Assembly: GCA_946811185.2 (NCBI GenBank)
Contig: OX328108.1
Coordinates: 17,865,239 to 17,929,238 of the forward strand
DNA from: Hippopus hippopus
Taxonomy: Eukaryota > Mollusca > Bivalvia > Cardiida > Cardiidae
Reading direction: 5' to 3'
DNA: 64,000 nt
Shown: positions 10,866 to 22,480 of the stretch, piece by piece
Position numbering within the stretch: position 1 is the first letter of the stretch
How the letters are laid out: each line of letters opens with the position of its first letter
Position numbers and translations under genes: made by a program
The notes under the pieces: generated by a model
Databases searched by the model: none
The model's input: the letters and a program-made list of their open reading frames with translations, nothing else
What the model was told of the DNA's origin: nothing

Positions 10866-13800
10866 ATGTTTAGAACAAATAACCCTGTGATTATAGCCGC
10901 ACGGCAAGATGAGGCTCTGACCCACGGGCAAGTCTTATATGGCCTCATCAAACCCACAAAAGAGATGGACCAGATAGAATCCACAGCAGCCATGGTCAAT
11001 GTTATACCCAAAAAGAGGTGGGTTCGTATATAATTTCTTACCCTCAAAGCACCTTTCACTGCTATAGTTTCCTGCGTGGCCCAGATAGTTCATGATCATA
11101 CTGCCCTCAGCATGCAGTCTGATCTTTGATTTACACTGTCCACTTTTCTCAGACAATCAGGACTAAAGCAAGTATAAAATTACAATGATTTGTCTTTTAT
11201 TTTGTGGCTAAAAACTTTCCTTGGGTTTATTTGGTGCTCTAAGCTTATTGGCTACTCAGAACGTGCTGAAAGTAACAAGCATACAGGATTCTGATCAACC
11301 CAGGAAACCTCAGCCCTGAATCCTTTACCTTAGGGATCCCAACTTACAACAATTTAAATTAATCTTAAGAAAAAAAAAAAGAAAAACTTTTAAAAACATT
11401 GTGGGAAAAGTACAAAAAGCTGGTAATTCAAACAAACAAATTTCAATGTTGGAGTCATATTTATTTTGTTGTCTGCGAATGCTTTCAGTTTGTACCAGTG
11501 TAAAATTTTGTCTTCTGGTAAAAGGTTAGTTACACTTGTTGGCTACTGGTAATGTTGAATGAAACAAGCACACGGATTTCAGGCCAGGAATCCATTGAAT
11601 CTTAACTCTTTGCCAGATGACAAAATTTCAGACTTGTCCAAATTTGCAGACGAAAACATAACTGCATCTCAAAAATTGAAATTTGTTTTGGGTAGGGTAG
11701 AAAACATTGTGGGAAAATGCTGGTTATCAGCATTTTTTCCTATTTCTTCTATGTTTCAAAAGGCATCTGTCACAGGGTTGATAAAACTTGGGATAGTTTG
11801 GTAAAGGGTCAAACAAGATAAGATAATTTTTTTTAAAATAATCAGTCTAAATCTATTATGCTGTTATATGGGCATCAACTTTGCTGTACCAGTGCATCTC
11901 ATTCACAGAAAAATATATTTATTCCAAGGGCAAATATTTAAAGTAGGATGAGAATCCACAATTTTTACCATGGTACACTCTCTTCAAGAGGTACACAGAA
12001 TGATACACCACTGCATGAATTGGAGGAAAAGAACATTTACCATGCACACAAATATGATCGAAATGTGGGTACTTTTAAGGGGTTGCTGGTTCAAATCATC
12101 AGCTTGGCAACTTTCTTTCCGAGGATCGATGATACATGTAGTCCTTGCCACAGGATTCATTCCTCTCTCACCACTGATCAGTTTTTTGCTGATGATTATG
12201 TAGGAAAGCAGCCAGTGGCATTAGAAGAATATTGTGTGAAGTACTGGTAAAAGAATTTCCAGTAAAGCATGGATAGTTGCACTGTGGGCATGTAGCAATA
12301 TAATGCTGCTACCAGTGCACCTATCCATGCTTTCCTGGAGATTCTTTTCACAACATGATGTAATGTTGAAAACAGCATTAAGTAACATACAAACAAACAA
12401 AGAATTTGAGATTTTGACTGAAGAAGAAATTGTTTTTCAGAATGATGATTTACAGATATATCAAATTGTGTTATCTGGTTTATCTACAGGATTTATCGAA
12501 TGGAGACAATCGATGAACTAGAGCTGTTTATATCAGAGTTACTGAAGAGACCCCTTGTTCTACAACCATCTGCACATATAGGCCGAGGGTTCTCTGTAAT
12601 CAACTGTGCTTTCTACACAAGAGAAGGTATATTATGTACATATTGCTCTTATTATGCAAATAAATTCTACCATTAGAAAGATTTAGAGTCAAAATCTTAG
12701 ACTTAAGTGGAACTTCATGCCTTGATACAACATGTTGGAAAGGTATAGAGTGATGCTCTGAAGCTTCTACCATTTTCATCACTTTTCTATTAATATGACC
12801 AAAAAGCATTGTTGCCATTTCTACATACATATGTTTGTTTTTTTTTTTCATGTAATTTGTATCAGTATAATATATTTGAAGACCTGAAAATAAAACAAGT
12901 TATCTACCACTTTAGTTACCACTCATTTCATGATTTTTATTTTCGCAGAAAAATGGATTCTGTTAATCAACCAGATTAATGGAAAAATCCGCAGTAAGAT
13001 TGAGATAGGAGTTCAAACAGCCAGAAACTGGATGAATGCCCGAGTTCCATTCACACTTACAGTAAGTTTCAAGGTCATGTGGTTATGGCTAATTTTTAAT
13101 CCTTTAGATAATTCCATATTTAAATGACGACTTTCGAAAAACATAGTGGGAAATGGAGAAAATGCTGGTAAGCAGCATTTTCTTCTTTTCCCACAAAGTT
13201 TTCTACCATTACAGAGGTAATTTTGAATTTTTCAGTTGTTTTTATTCTGTCACCTGTAGAAGCTTCCAATTTGGACCAGTCTAAAATTTTTTTCTTGGTT
13301 AAGTCACTTAAGACAACTTTGTATTGTAAGTTCAACATTTAGCTATCTTGTGTCATTATGCCATGCACAGACAGCAGTTTCATCATTATCCCTGTACCAG
13401 ACCATTCTATTATTTTAGCTCTCTGAAAAAGAAATCTTTTGAAAACAAAGTGGGATAATAAGAAAAACCAGTATCTAATGCCAAAAAATTTATTTCGTTT
13501 GATAAGTTTCTGATGAGACAGCAGCCAGTGAGTTACAAAAGAGTGTTGAGCAAAATACAAGCAAAGAACCACAAAGGAAGATAATTTAGCTATGTTTTGT
13601 GAAAAGGGGACTTGATGCATCTGCAAAAAGTATCAACCAGTCAGGGAAGGCTTACTTGGAGTGAAACTTTTTTTTCTATTAGTCATTTGTCTGCTTGTCA
13701 AAGGACCAGTCTACCCCATAATTCAGTCGGTTGTTGGACAAAATGGATTTTATGGATCCATAGTTATGGGATGACTTGCTCGGTATAATGGATCACAGAG

Positions 13801-16800
13801 ATGCAGTAAATCCCCTTTTGCCAGAGCATGGCTCAACTACATATATTCATCAACAGTTATATATTTAGCTCTTTACCAAACGACAAAATTTTGGACCAGT
13901 CCAAATTGAAAGCATTTGCAAACGACAAAATAAATGTGAATCAAAAATTGAAATTTGATATGGAAAGGGTAGAAAACATTGTGGGAAAAGGAGAAAATGC
14001 TGGTTACCAGCATTTTCTCCTTTTCCCACAATGTTTTCAAAGGCTTTCTTTCTCAGGTCGTTAAAAGTCGGGATTGTGTGGTAAAGAGTTAAATCTAATC
14101 TCTTTTAGTTCCGTCTGATTCATCTTGGAAAAATAGGGATCCCATAGGGCTCATTAGTGAAGACGTAGGGTTTACAAGCTGGAGGCCATGGGTTGATCCC
14201 TCCCTCTAACTCACAGGATAAGCAACTAGCTTGGATTTACTAATCCAATATTACACAATAATTAGAGAATCTGATTTCATTTACTAGTATGTCCCTTTTA
14301 GACTAAATCTTTCCATTGCATAACTTTTTTTGAGGTCCAGATATTTGAGCCATGCTCTGGCAAAAGGGGGCAAATTGCATCTCCGTGATGCACTATATTA
14401 ACTCTTCACCAAATGACAAAATTTTAGACTTGTCCAAATTTAAAGCATTTGCAGACGACAAAATAAATGTGACTCAAAAATTGAAACTTGACTTTAGAAG
14501 AGTAAAAAACATTGTGGGAAAAGGAGAAAATGCTGGTTATCAGCATTTTCTCCTTTTCCCACAATGTTTTCAGAAGGCTTCTTCCCCTGGGTCGTAAAAA
14601 CCAGGGATTGTTTGGTAAAGGGTTAAGCAGGTAATAACATAATTATGGATCCATAAAAACCATTTTGTCTAACAAGTGGATGAATCCTGAGATACAATGG
14701 TCCTTGAGGTACAATGGTCCTTGGGCATGCAATTAAGCAAATAAGTTTCGACACAGGTCAGCCTGCACAGTCCTGGCAGGCGGACCTGTGTCTGCACTTT
14801 TTTGTAGACAAATCCCCTTTTCATAGCAAATGGCTCTTATGATTGTTCCTGCAAACCATTTTTAAAATCAAACCAGTAGTTTTAGAATCAAGTTGCAGTT
14901 GTCTAATTATACCCCCGCAAAACAAATGTTTTCGGGAGGTATACTGGAGTCAGCCTGTCTGTCTGTCTGTGTGTCCGTCTGTGTACAAAATACTAGTAAT
15001 TTTTTGTCACGAAATCCTCCTACAGTTTTCCTTCAATTGTATTGAAACTTTGCACATATATTGATCATATGTTGAAGATTTGCAAGACACAATTTTCAAG
15101 TGTCAACTCCTTTTCGTTGAGGAATTTTCTCCCCTTGAACTTGACACTTTTTTCTGTCAAAGTACTGGCGGGGGTATTAAGTCACATTCAGTGACAACTC
15201 TAGTTCTACATTTACAATTTCTTACAGGCAAAACCATTATACATGTATTTCAAATTTTATTGTTGCTTGTTCCTTTCCAGATTTCCTTGAATGAATATCT
15301 CCAAAGAATTTACTTTGACCACCTAACTAAGGCAGTTCTGAATCCACAGTTTACCTTTGTTGAGTTTACAGATGCCGAAATAGTTATTCGATACATGGGA
15401 CCTAGAGGTACTCTGGTACGCAAGGTAAGTGGGACAGAAATCTATGCCTCCATCACAGTCCAACATGGTTTTAACAATATGTTCAGTCCTTGTCAAGAAA
15501 TACTAGGATGCACTAACAGTTATATTGGTGACCTTGTCGTACCTGTTGTTGGAAATTTAATGGTTTTCAACACTAAGCCAACAATATGCTTCGGAACCAA
15601 CTATAAATGACATTGTAATTTTTTATCAACCTAAAGCAGTTTTTCAAGACTCTTAAATCTCTCTGATATTTTCTAAAAATTGTTAATTTCTGACTATTTT
15701 GTAGTCTTTTGAGTGAATACAATTTCTGTTGCTCCAAACTGAAAGTTCTACATAAAGCTCTTAATTGCGTTTTGTCTACTTTTTTTTTCCCATTTACTTC
15801 AGGGCTCTATTATATTAACCCTTTACCACACAGTTCTGAGTTTCAATGACCCTGCAGAAGAAGGCTTTTGAAAACATTGTCAGAAAAGGAGAAAATGCTG
15901 GTAACCAGCATTTTCTCCTTTTCCCACAATGTTTTCATCCCTATCATAAACTGAAACCATCACTTGAACTACCTTTATTTTGTTGTCTGCAAATTCCTTC
16001 AATTTGGTAGAGTCCAAACTTTTGCCATTTGGTAAAGAGTTAGAAAATGTCTGTATTGGACTTAAAATTTACCTGAATCTGTGCTTCTAGAAATGTTACT
16101 AATTTCTGGCTTGTTATGAAAAAATCCATTTCATACTTAACTACCTGCTTTGTTTGAACAATGTTTGCATTCTGCATATTTAATCAAGGCTTCTCGGTGT
16201 TTGTTTATTTTGTCTCAAATTTCTGAGTTTTTCCAATTCCAACACTTTTTCCTCTGAGTGGGAGCAAATACTCATTCTTCCTTATAGTTGGCATTACTGA
16301 AAGATTTGCACTTACCAATCATTCAAAATTCATGATTCTAAATTTCAAAATTAACCCTATCTTATTAACTGGCTGAGATTATATATTACAGCCAATCAGA
16401 CGGCTTGTTTTTGGATTCAGGATTAGATTTTGATCTTGAATCTTAGATATTAGAGAAATCACTTAATCCTTTACTAAACAATCCCTGCTTTTAATGACCC
16501 TGTGTGGGAAAGCCTTTGAAAACATTGTGGGAAAAGGAGAAAATGCTGATTTACTAAACAACAAAAGTTCAGACTAGTACAAACTGAAAGCATTTGCAGG
16601 GGGCAAGTTAAGTATGACTCAAATGATGAAAGGGTAGAAAACATTGTGGGAAAAGGAGAAAATGCTGGTTACCAGCATTTTCTCCTTTTTCTCAGGGTCT
16701 TTAGAATTCAGGATTGTGTAGTAAAGGGTTAAAGAAGTAAAATTTTTTTTTCCAAGTTGAATATATATGGTTCATACATGATTTTTAGCCTTTTAGAGAG

Positions 16801-19396
16801 TCAACTGAACCTAACAGACCTTTTCAAACTAGAAAATTAGACCAAAATATTTGAGCTATGCTCTGGCAAAAAGGGGGCTTTATGTATCTTCATGATGCAC
16901 TATACCAAGCTAGTAATCACATAAGTATGGATCCATAAAACCCATCTAACAACAGATTGAATCATGAGGTACAATGTTTCTTAAACAAGCAGGAAACTGA
17001 CCAATAGCAAAAATCTTTGACCCATGTCATGTCGACCTGGGTAAACTGTACATGCTGACATTGGTTGATACTTTTTGCAGATGTATTAGGACCTCTTTTC
17101 ACAGAGCACAGCTCATTTGTAATTGCACTTTTGCTCCATAATGTCTCAGCAAAGCAGTGTTGATCAAAGATCAGATAGCATCTTTTTTGCAGTCTTGAGG
17201 ATTACTGTTCTTTGCTTATTAGGTTGAAGAAACCCACTTGACATTTGATGACCTTTTACCAACTGAGACTCAAAGGAGAGGGGTGACAGAGGCCCAGTCA
17301 GAGTGGAGGAATCCTGCTTTAAGAGTCGTCATGCCAGGTATTAAACATTTTAGTGAAAAACATCCTTTTGGAAAAAGGTTTTTGACTACTTAAATATGTC
17401 ACATGCATCAGAGGTGAAAGGCAAAACCCATCGGAAAGACGGTTGGCCTCAACCAGGTATCGAACCTGCAGCCACCGGGTCATGAGTCAGATATGCTGGC
17501 CACTAAGCTACCTGGCGGTGCTGTCCGAATTAAAAGTATTTGCAGCCCACATATTAAATGCCATCCAGTCTGAAATTCTTCTCTTTTCCCTACAATATTT
17601 TGAAAAACCTTTTAAACCGAATGTTGATCATCCATATTTAACAAGAGTGCTTAACCCTGCACCAAACAGTTAAACAACAGTTTTAACAACCCTGAGGAAA
17701 TAGCCTTTTGAAAACCTTGTGGGAAAAGGAGAAAATGCTGGTAACCAGCATTTCTCCTTTTCCCGCAAAATTTTCAACACTTTCACAGACAACTACAAAC
17801 ATTTACTGAATTTAACTGCAAAAAAATTTAGTGCTTTCAATTTGGACCAGTCTAAATTTTGTCATTTGGTAAAGAATTAATGCTGTGTGTGCCTTCCATA
17901 TTTCAGATGAACTGAGTCGATATTTACCTGGCTGGGGTTTCGAGCAGGAAGACCCATTTGCTAACTTGGACCAGTCTGAGGATGAATTAGAGGGAGATGA
18001 AGGTGCCATAGGGGGACTGGATGTCCGGGAACAGCTCATGCCACCAGGGGCCGCTAGAAACTCAGGAAGAGGGGACGAGGAAAGGCCAAATACGGGGAGA
18101 GTAATAGGCAGAGCACAAAGGAAAGCAAATCAAAACAGACAGCATGTGCCAGTTGAACTACATGTTCCAAATGAAGGGGGTCCACAGAGGTTAGATGGGA
18201 ACACTCCAAATAAATGGGAAATGCCTCCTCCACATTATGATGATCTACAAAGAGGTAACAGAAATCAATATCAGCAAGAGGACAGACGATACCCAGCATC
18301 TGGGGCAGCAAGATCAACACATTTAACAAACAGTCGGGAACCACATCTAGAGGAAAAAAATAGAAATTTAAAGTCGGCTCAGTCACCCAATTATCTGCCT
18401 CTCCCTACAAGTCCTCACAGATCTGATAATTCTTCCTCTCCAAATCGAACTGTTTCATCCCAACCTGGTGTCCATGGCAACAGGGATAATTTACAGTCAC
18501 CTAGAACTCCATCCTCGCCTGCTATGGATATGTCAAGGTCACCAAGAACTCCAACCACACCAAGAACTGATAGGAGTTACCCTCATAGTCCTGGCTCCCC
18601 CAATACACCACGGTTCAACCCAGCTGATAGATACAACACAGAACCAGCTAGTACCTACAGTCCAAAACGCCCTCAACAAACGTATCTAACAGATGACAAT
18701 GATGATGATGGTGGATTTATCGAAAGAGTTCCCAGGTCAAGGTCACAGCAGCAAAATGAGCCGAGATATGATTCAGGTTACAGTAGAAATACAGAGTCAA
18801 GTCATCTTAATGATAGACATTATGATCCTAAAGATCGCTACAACATTCCGTCTTCACCTAGGAATGCAAGCATGTTGTCACCCCAAGACAGGAATCAGTC
18901 AACGTTCAGTGATCAACCTACTCCACCTCCACGTGGAAATTTTCCTCCCTCAAACAGACCAATCCCTACACAGAGAGTTTTACACCATTATCAAGGAAGT
19001 GGACGTTCAGACACTACAACTTCTGATAGTGGTTTCGATGATTATGACTCGTCTAATAAATATTCAGACTACAATGTTGGTAAAGCACCATATTACAATC
19101 GTGCATTTGAAAAAGACATGTCGCCAGAAAGAGACACAAATGTTAATGATATTCTTGCACAACATAAAGCACTTGCTGCTAAAATGATTAATAACAATCA
19201 AGGTGGTCCAAATACAAACAGTGATACAGGACGTGGTTATCATGGTGACAGTTCATATGGGCGGGAATTACAAAAATGGAGGAGAAATATTAATGAACTA
19301 GAACACGCATATGATGACACTTCTGTTGGTTTTTCACGGACAACAAATTTAACCAACTACCCTGAACAAGAGCAAATGGCAGAAAGCTTTATCTGA
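10866..19396 (+). CDS. Unrecognised 716-aa protein, folded N-terminus and long disordered Pro/Ser-rich tail (6 coding exons)
   Basis: I do not recognise the family. Coding exons are 10866-11017, 12490-12626, 12949-13061, 15281-15424, 17223-17337 and 17907-19396. Every junction has GT/AG and the lengths sum to 717 codons without a stop. The ATG lies 20 bp inside an exon that begins after a T-rich acceptor at 10844-10845, so at least one non-coding 5' exon lies upstream. Residues 1 to about 240 are well ordered, mixing hydrophobic and charged residues (for example RMETIDELELFISELLKRP and EKWILLINQINGK), with no signal peptide or obvious membrane helix. From about residue 240 the protein is low-complexity, rich in Pro, Ser, Asn, Gln and Arg. 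It has SPRTP-type proline-directed phosphorylation sites and PxxP stretches (TPPPRGNFPPSNRP), then a short charged segment near the end (LQKWRRNINELEHAYDD). The C-terminus ESFI fits a class I PDZ ligand. A cytoplasmic scaffold or adaptor is plausible, but this is inference. The exon chain is firm; function is unknown. Confidence 0.85.
11070..11245. mobile_element. Family B fragment, intron of first gene
   Basis: Right hairpin half 'gcatgcagtctgatctttg' and right arm. Confidence 0.65.
11360..11529 (-). mobile_element. Family A, partial, intron 1 of first gene's coding part
   Basis: Poly-A-like left start, half hairpin, good long arm. Confidence 0.75.
11601..11813 (+). mobile_element. Family A TTAA MITE in the same intron
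   Basis: TTAACTCTTTGCC start; hairpin shortened. Confidence 0.88.
12085..12402. mobile_element. Two SINE pieces in inverse orientation
   Basis: 12085-12285 is a plus-strand SINE body ('gttgctggttcaaatc' to 'aaagcatggatag'). 12303-12402 has the complementary 'ctatccatgctttcctgg' and then a plus-strand 'aatgttgaaaaca' tail, giving a fold-back. Lies in intron 1 of the first gene's coding part. Confidence 0.65.
13097..13312 (-). mobile_element. Family A TTAA MITE, 36 bp after an exon of the first gene
   Basis: 'ttaatcctttag' start, 'gtcacttaa' end, good hairpin around 13168. Confidence 0.85.
13594..13840 (+). mobile_element. Family C MITE
   Basis: 'tgtgaaaaggggacttg' start, 'gccagagcatggctcaac' end. 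The usual hairpin is lost. Confidence 0.85.
13865..14092 (+). mobile_element. Family A TTAA MITE, near-intact
   Basis: Right TTAA present; left reads TTTAGCTC. Perfect hairpin. Confidence 0.95.
14140..14215 (+). mobile_element. tRNA-like SINE head fragment
   Basis: 'ctcattagtgaagacgtagg' with 'gggttgatccctcc'. Degenerate. Confidence 0.4.
14346..14840 (-). mobile_element. Family C MITE interrupted by family A
   Basis: 'gagccatgctctggc' start; continues at 14627 'gcaggtaataacataatt'; 'cagcctgcacagtcctgg' hairpin. Confidence 0.9.
14398..14626 (+). mobile_element. Family A TTAA MITE nested in family C with TTAA duplication
   Basis: TTAA at 14398-14401 and 14623-14626. Removing one TTAA plus the element restores a continuous family C copy. 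Confidence 0.97.
14910..15177. mobile_element. Small element with 'acccccgc' TIRs, intron 4 of the first gene
   Basis: Left 'tatacccccgcaaa' pairs with right 'ggcgggggtatt'. The interior starts with a (gtct)n stretch. Confidence 0.65.
15815..16043 (-). mobile_element. Family A TTAA MITE
   Basis: TTAACCCTTTACC start; 'ggtaaagagttag' end. Hairpin has 'gtcagaaaagg'. Confidence 0.94.
16044..16462. other. Intron sequence, no recognisable element
   Basis: A weak 'cagccaatcagacgg' motif near 16393 recalls the gattggct MITE, but no termini are seen. Confidence 0.4.
16463..16733. mobile_element. Family A fused dimer
   Basis: A minus half (16463-16549) joins directly to a plus copy (16550-16733). 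Confidence 0.88.
16850..17121 (-). mobile_element. Family C MITE, intron of first gene
   Basis: 'gagctatgctctggc' start, 'ttttcacagagcacagctc' end. Confidence 0.9.
17125..17215. mobile_element. Family B fragment
   Basis: 'gttgatcaaagatcagatag' and 'ttttgcagtctt' only. Confidence 0.55.
17420..17525 (-). mobile_element. tRNA-like SINE head fragment
   Basis: The minus strand reads 'gccaggtagcttagtggcc' and 'aggttcgatacctgg'. Lies in intron 5 of the coding part of the first gene. Confidence 0.6.
17650..17880 (-). mobile_element. Family A TTAA MITE next to the last exon's acceptor
   Basis: Its right TTAA ends 26 bp before the exon at 17907, so the branch point of this intron probably lies in MITE sequence. 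Confidence 0.93.
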
Positions 19397-19473
19397 TATT
19401 TCTTGACGTACAAAAAACAATTTTTCTCATTTAATTATCTGCCCTTGTTTTCATTGTAATAATGTAGTTCAAT

Positions 19474-19711
19474 TAAGTCTTTACCAAACAGCAAAATTCT
19501 GGACTTGTCCAAATTGAAAACAGTTGCAGACAACAAATTAAACATAGCTGAAATGATGGTAATGATCTGTGAAAGTGTAGAAATTGAAAATCTTGTGGGA
19601 AAAGGAGAAAATGCTGGCTACCAGCATTTTCTCCTTTTCCTACAAGGTTTTCAAAAGGCTATTTCCTCAGGGTGCAAGGTTAAAACTTGGGATAGTGTGG
19701 TAAAGAGTTGA
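19474..19711 (+). mobile_element. Family A TTAA MITE just after the first gene's stop
   Basis: Starts 78 bp after the stop codon, probably in the 3' UTR. Good hairpin. Confidence 0.92.
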
Positions 19712-20009
19712 GAATATTTTCTTATCTAACATGTTTATTAACCTTTACACAAAATACAAAAAAAGATACCATTTTGGTATTTCTTGTAGCAAATGGCTTG
19801 AAAAAATACCAAAAAACCCCCTTTGTAAATTGTAAAAAATTAAGGTGTAATGTCCATAATGCATAAAACGCAAGTGTGTCATGAAGAAAATAATGGGAAT
19901 AGGGAAAACATTCTTTTGATGCTTTTTAGAACAACTCAGTCTTCATAATTAAGCTTAAAACTGCTCAAAAAAAGAAAATTTCAAACTGTAAGTAGAAAAA
20001 TAGTATTAT

Positions 20010-20143
20010 GATTTCATCCTTTTTCTTTTTGATGGAAAATTTCATTATATCAGACTGTAGATCAAGATTAGACTGCATACTCTGTGCAGTTTAGTCTTGA
20101 TTTATACTGTTAGCAAAAGGGCATGCCAGCCAAAGGGTGATAT
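20010..20143. mobile_element. Family B, partial
   Basis: Hairpin 'gattagactgcatac' with partner around 20083. Confidence 0.75.
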
Positions 20144-20238
20144 AGCACTCTCAGGTTTGAGTGCATAATGGTTCTGGACCCCTGGTGATGGGCCTGATAC
20201 ATAGATATTAATATCAAGTATTAAAGTTTTAATACAAC

Positions 20239-20244
20239 AATAAA
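20239..20244 (+). terminator. Candidate poly(A) signal for the 10.9-19.4 kb gene
   Basis: AATAAA about 840 bp after the stop codon. No cleaner signal was seen nearer. Weak evidence. Confidence 0.25.
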
Positions 20245-20330
20245 TTGTGTAATTATGCCAAATTGGAGAAATTTCTTGTTACAGACTTATTCTTCCAGGG
20301 CAGGGTTTTAAGGTCTACGCCCCCTTACTC

Positions 20331-20524
20331 TCATATTAAAAGACGGAAGCTGCGGAGATTGACCGAATAGCCTTTACCAAAACGTTGATGTTACACGATA
20401 TCTACTGATGAGTTAGTGAGTCTACGGCCCCTAACTCTCATATTAAAAGACGAAAGCAACCGAGATTGGCTGAATAGCCTTTCCGAACACATTCATGTTT
20501 ACCGATGAGTTAGGGGCCATAGAC
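20331..20524. repeat. Duplicated ~107-bp unit with inverted ends
   Basis: 'ctaactctcatattaaaagacg' style units at about 20340 and 20427 repeat a 'gagattg-ccgaatagcc' block. The outer ends 'ggtctacgccccc' and 'ggggccatagacc' are inverted. Confidence 0.65.
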
Positions 20525-20643
20525 CTTCAAGTCTTTTATAAGGCAAAAAAAAATTGTAAGCAGATGGAATTGGTTTGCTGTGGGTGATATCAAAAAGGTG
20601 AAAAAAGGGATAGAAAGGGAGGTTCTTGGAGAAGATTTTTCTT

Positions 20644-20902
20644 GTAACTCTTTCAGCGCCAAATAAATTCAGCTTTTTAGACTTAAAAATACAATTCATT
20701 AACACTCTCAATGGTTTTTGTCTAATAAGTTTTACTAAAATGCAATGCTCTGAAAATACGATAATTTTTTATGTAATTGGCTTGACTTAAAAAGCAGGCA
20801 GTCCAGGTCCAAGATCAGATTTAGCATTTTATGCAGTCTGATCTTGATCTATGATATCTGTAAAAGGTTGCTTCTTCTGCCAGTTGTGCTGAAAGGGTTA
20901 CA
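20644..20902. mobile_element. Family B MITE
   Basis: 'gtaactctttcagc' start, 'gctgaaagggttac' end: perfect terminal inverted repeat. Confidence 0.9.
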
Positions 20903-20980
20903 ATAACTTGTATTTAGATATATAGTGTACATTAAAAGTGTATTATAATCACAAGCATATCACGATATTATCACTAAAAC

Positions 20981-21204
20981 CATTTACTAAATAAACCAGA
21001 AGTTTATTTACCTTTGGGAAGACAGCTTTTTAAAACAATATGGGAAAATAAGAAAATGCTGGTATGCAGCATTTTCTCTTTTTCGCACAATGTATCCTGC
21101 CCTTGAAGTGACAAATCCCATGATTTCAGCAGCATTTATTTTGTCGTCTGCAAATATTTTCAATTTCGACAGGTTTGAAATTTTGCCATGTTGTAAAGAT
21201 TTAA
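20981..21204 (-). mobile_element. Family A, diverged
   Basis: Shares TTAA 21201-21204 with the next copy. Confidence 0.8.
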
Positions 21205-21428
21205 CTCTTAACCACACGATAAATACATAGACTTGTCCAAATTCAAAACATTTGCAGACCTTGAATTAAGTTTTGCTCACACAGTGAATTTTGTCTTTGA
21301 TAGGGGAGAAAACATTGTGGGAAAAGAGAAAATGCTGGTTACCAGCATTTTCTCTTTTTCCCATAATCTTTTCAAAAGACTTTTTTTTCAGGGTCGTTAA
21401 AACTCGGGATATCGTGGTGAAGGGATAA
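21201..21428 (+). mobile_element. Family A TTAA MITE
   Basis: Starts TTAACTCTTAACC; hairpin around 21340. Confidence 0.9.
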
Positions 21429-21495
21429 AGGAAACGTAGTGTAAATAGGTATTTTTATACATCAGTTACAGTGATGCATTTACTGTATTACCTGC

Positions 21496-21724
21496 TTAAC
21501 CCTTTACCACACAATGACGACCTTTAACGACCCTGAGAAAAAAGCCTTTTGAAAACTTTGTGGGAAAAGGAGAAAATGCTGGTAACCAGCATTTTCTCCT
21601 TTTCCCACAAAGTTTTCTACTCTATCAAAGACAAATTGCGTTATCTGAGCCACTATGAAATTGTCGTCTGCAAATGCTTTCAATTTGGATAGGTCTAAAA
21701 TTCTGCCGTGTGGTAAAGGGTTAA
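21496..21724 (-). mobile_element. Family A TTAA MITE, near-intact
   Basis: TTAACCC/GGGTTAA ends. Shares its right TTAA with a family B copy. Confidence 0.96.
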
Positions 21725-21930
21725 CTCTTTCAGTCCCAAATATCTAAAATGGACCTTTTTCCTCAGCTAGAAATACAATCCACTGTAGGTCAGGAGAGTT
21801 TTATCTTGTGGGCCTGACTAAATAAGGAATGGTGTAGATCCAAGATCAGATTGTACATTCTGTGCAGTCTGATCTTGATCAATGCCATTGGCAAAAGCCC
21901 CTGTTTTAATTACGGAGCTGAAAGAGTTGG
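21721..21930. mobile_element. Family B TTAA MITE
   Basis: TTAACTCTTTCAG start shared with the preceding family A copy; 'ctgaaagagttgg' end. Confidence 0.9.
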
Positions 21931-22074
21931 AATTATTCATGATAGACAACTTTGAAAACAGTTACGTAATAATGAAATTTATTTGAGATCTTTCCTTTAT
22001 CAAATTGTATAGCTTGTGTTTGTATTTAGGGGACACTTATACTGCCTTGCTATAGAGCTAACATTTGTAGTGAT

Positions 22075-22160
22075 GTCGTAGAGCATTTGCCTTGGGACCT
22101 AAAGGTTCTAGGTTCAATCCCTGCCCTGGTTGGTCATTTAATCAGAACTATTTTAAAATA
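22075..22160 (+). mobile_element. tRNA-like SINE head fragment
   Basis: 'gatgtcgtagagcatttgcc' with B box 'aggttcaatccctgcc'. The tail is missing or unrecognisable. Confidence 0.5.
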
Positions 22161-22194
22161 ATCCCATTTGAATGACCTTCAGGATGGTGGCCAA

Positions 22195-22290
22195 TAAAGA
22201 TATGGTGGAAAAAGGAGAAATGCTTGTAACCAGCATTTTAATCTTTTCCAACAATGTCTTCTTCCATTGCAAAAACACATTGCATCATTT
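22195..22290 (-). mobile_element. Family A fragment
   Basis: Hairpin and part of the long arm only. Confidence 0.55.
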
Positions 22291-22306
22291 GAGAGTGTTT
22301 GTGACT

Positions 22307-22480
22307 CTTAACCCTTTACCAGACAATCCCATGTTTTAATAACCAGCATTTTCTCCTTTTGCCATATTGTTTTCTTCCCTATCAAAGACAGAAATCATCA
22401 TTTGAGCTACTTTCAACATTAGTCTGCAAATGCTTTCAATTTGGAGCAGTCTAAAATGTTTTTGTTTTATCAAGTGTTAA
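22307..22480 (-). mobile_element. Family A TTAA MITE missing half the hairpin
   Basis: Short arm joins at 'aataaccagcattttct'; TTAA at both ends. Confidence 0.85.

Noticed and set aside
13828..14064. Recurring peptide [24 protein letters not shown] in many short frames, looking like a protein family
   Set aside because: It is the translation of the family A hairpin; the frames start and stop at random and carry no third-position bias.
15080..15610. 176-codon frame around an exon of the first gene
   Set aside because: It is intron read-through on both sides of the true exon 15281-15424, which has clear splice sites.
18054..19187. Frames of 164 and 110 codons overlapping the last exon of the first gene
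   Set aside because: Shadows of the long coding exon, with poor codon use and no homology.
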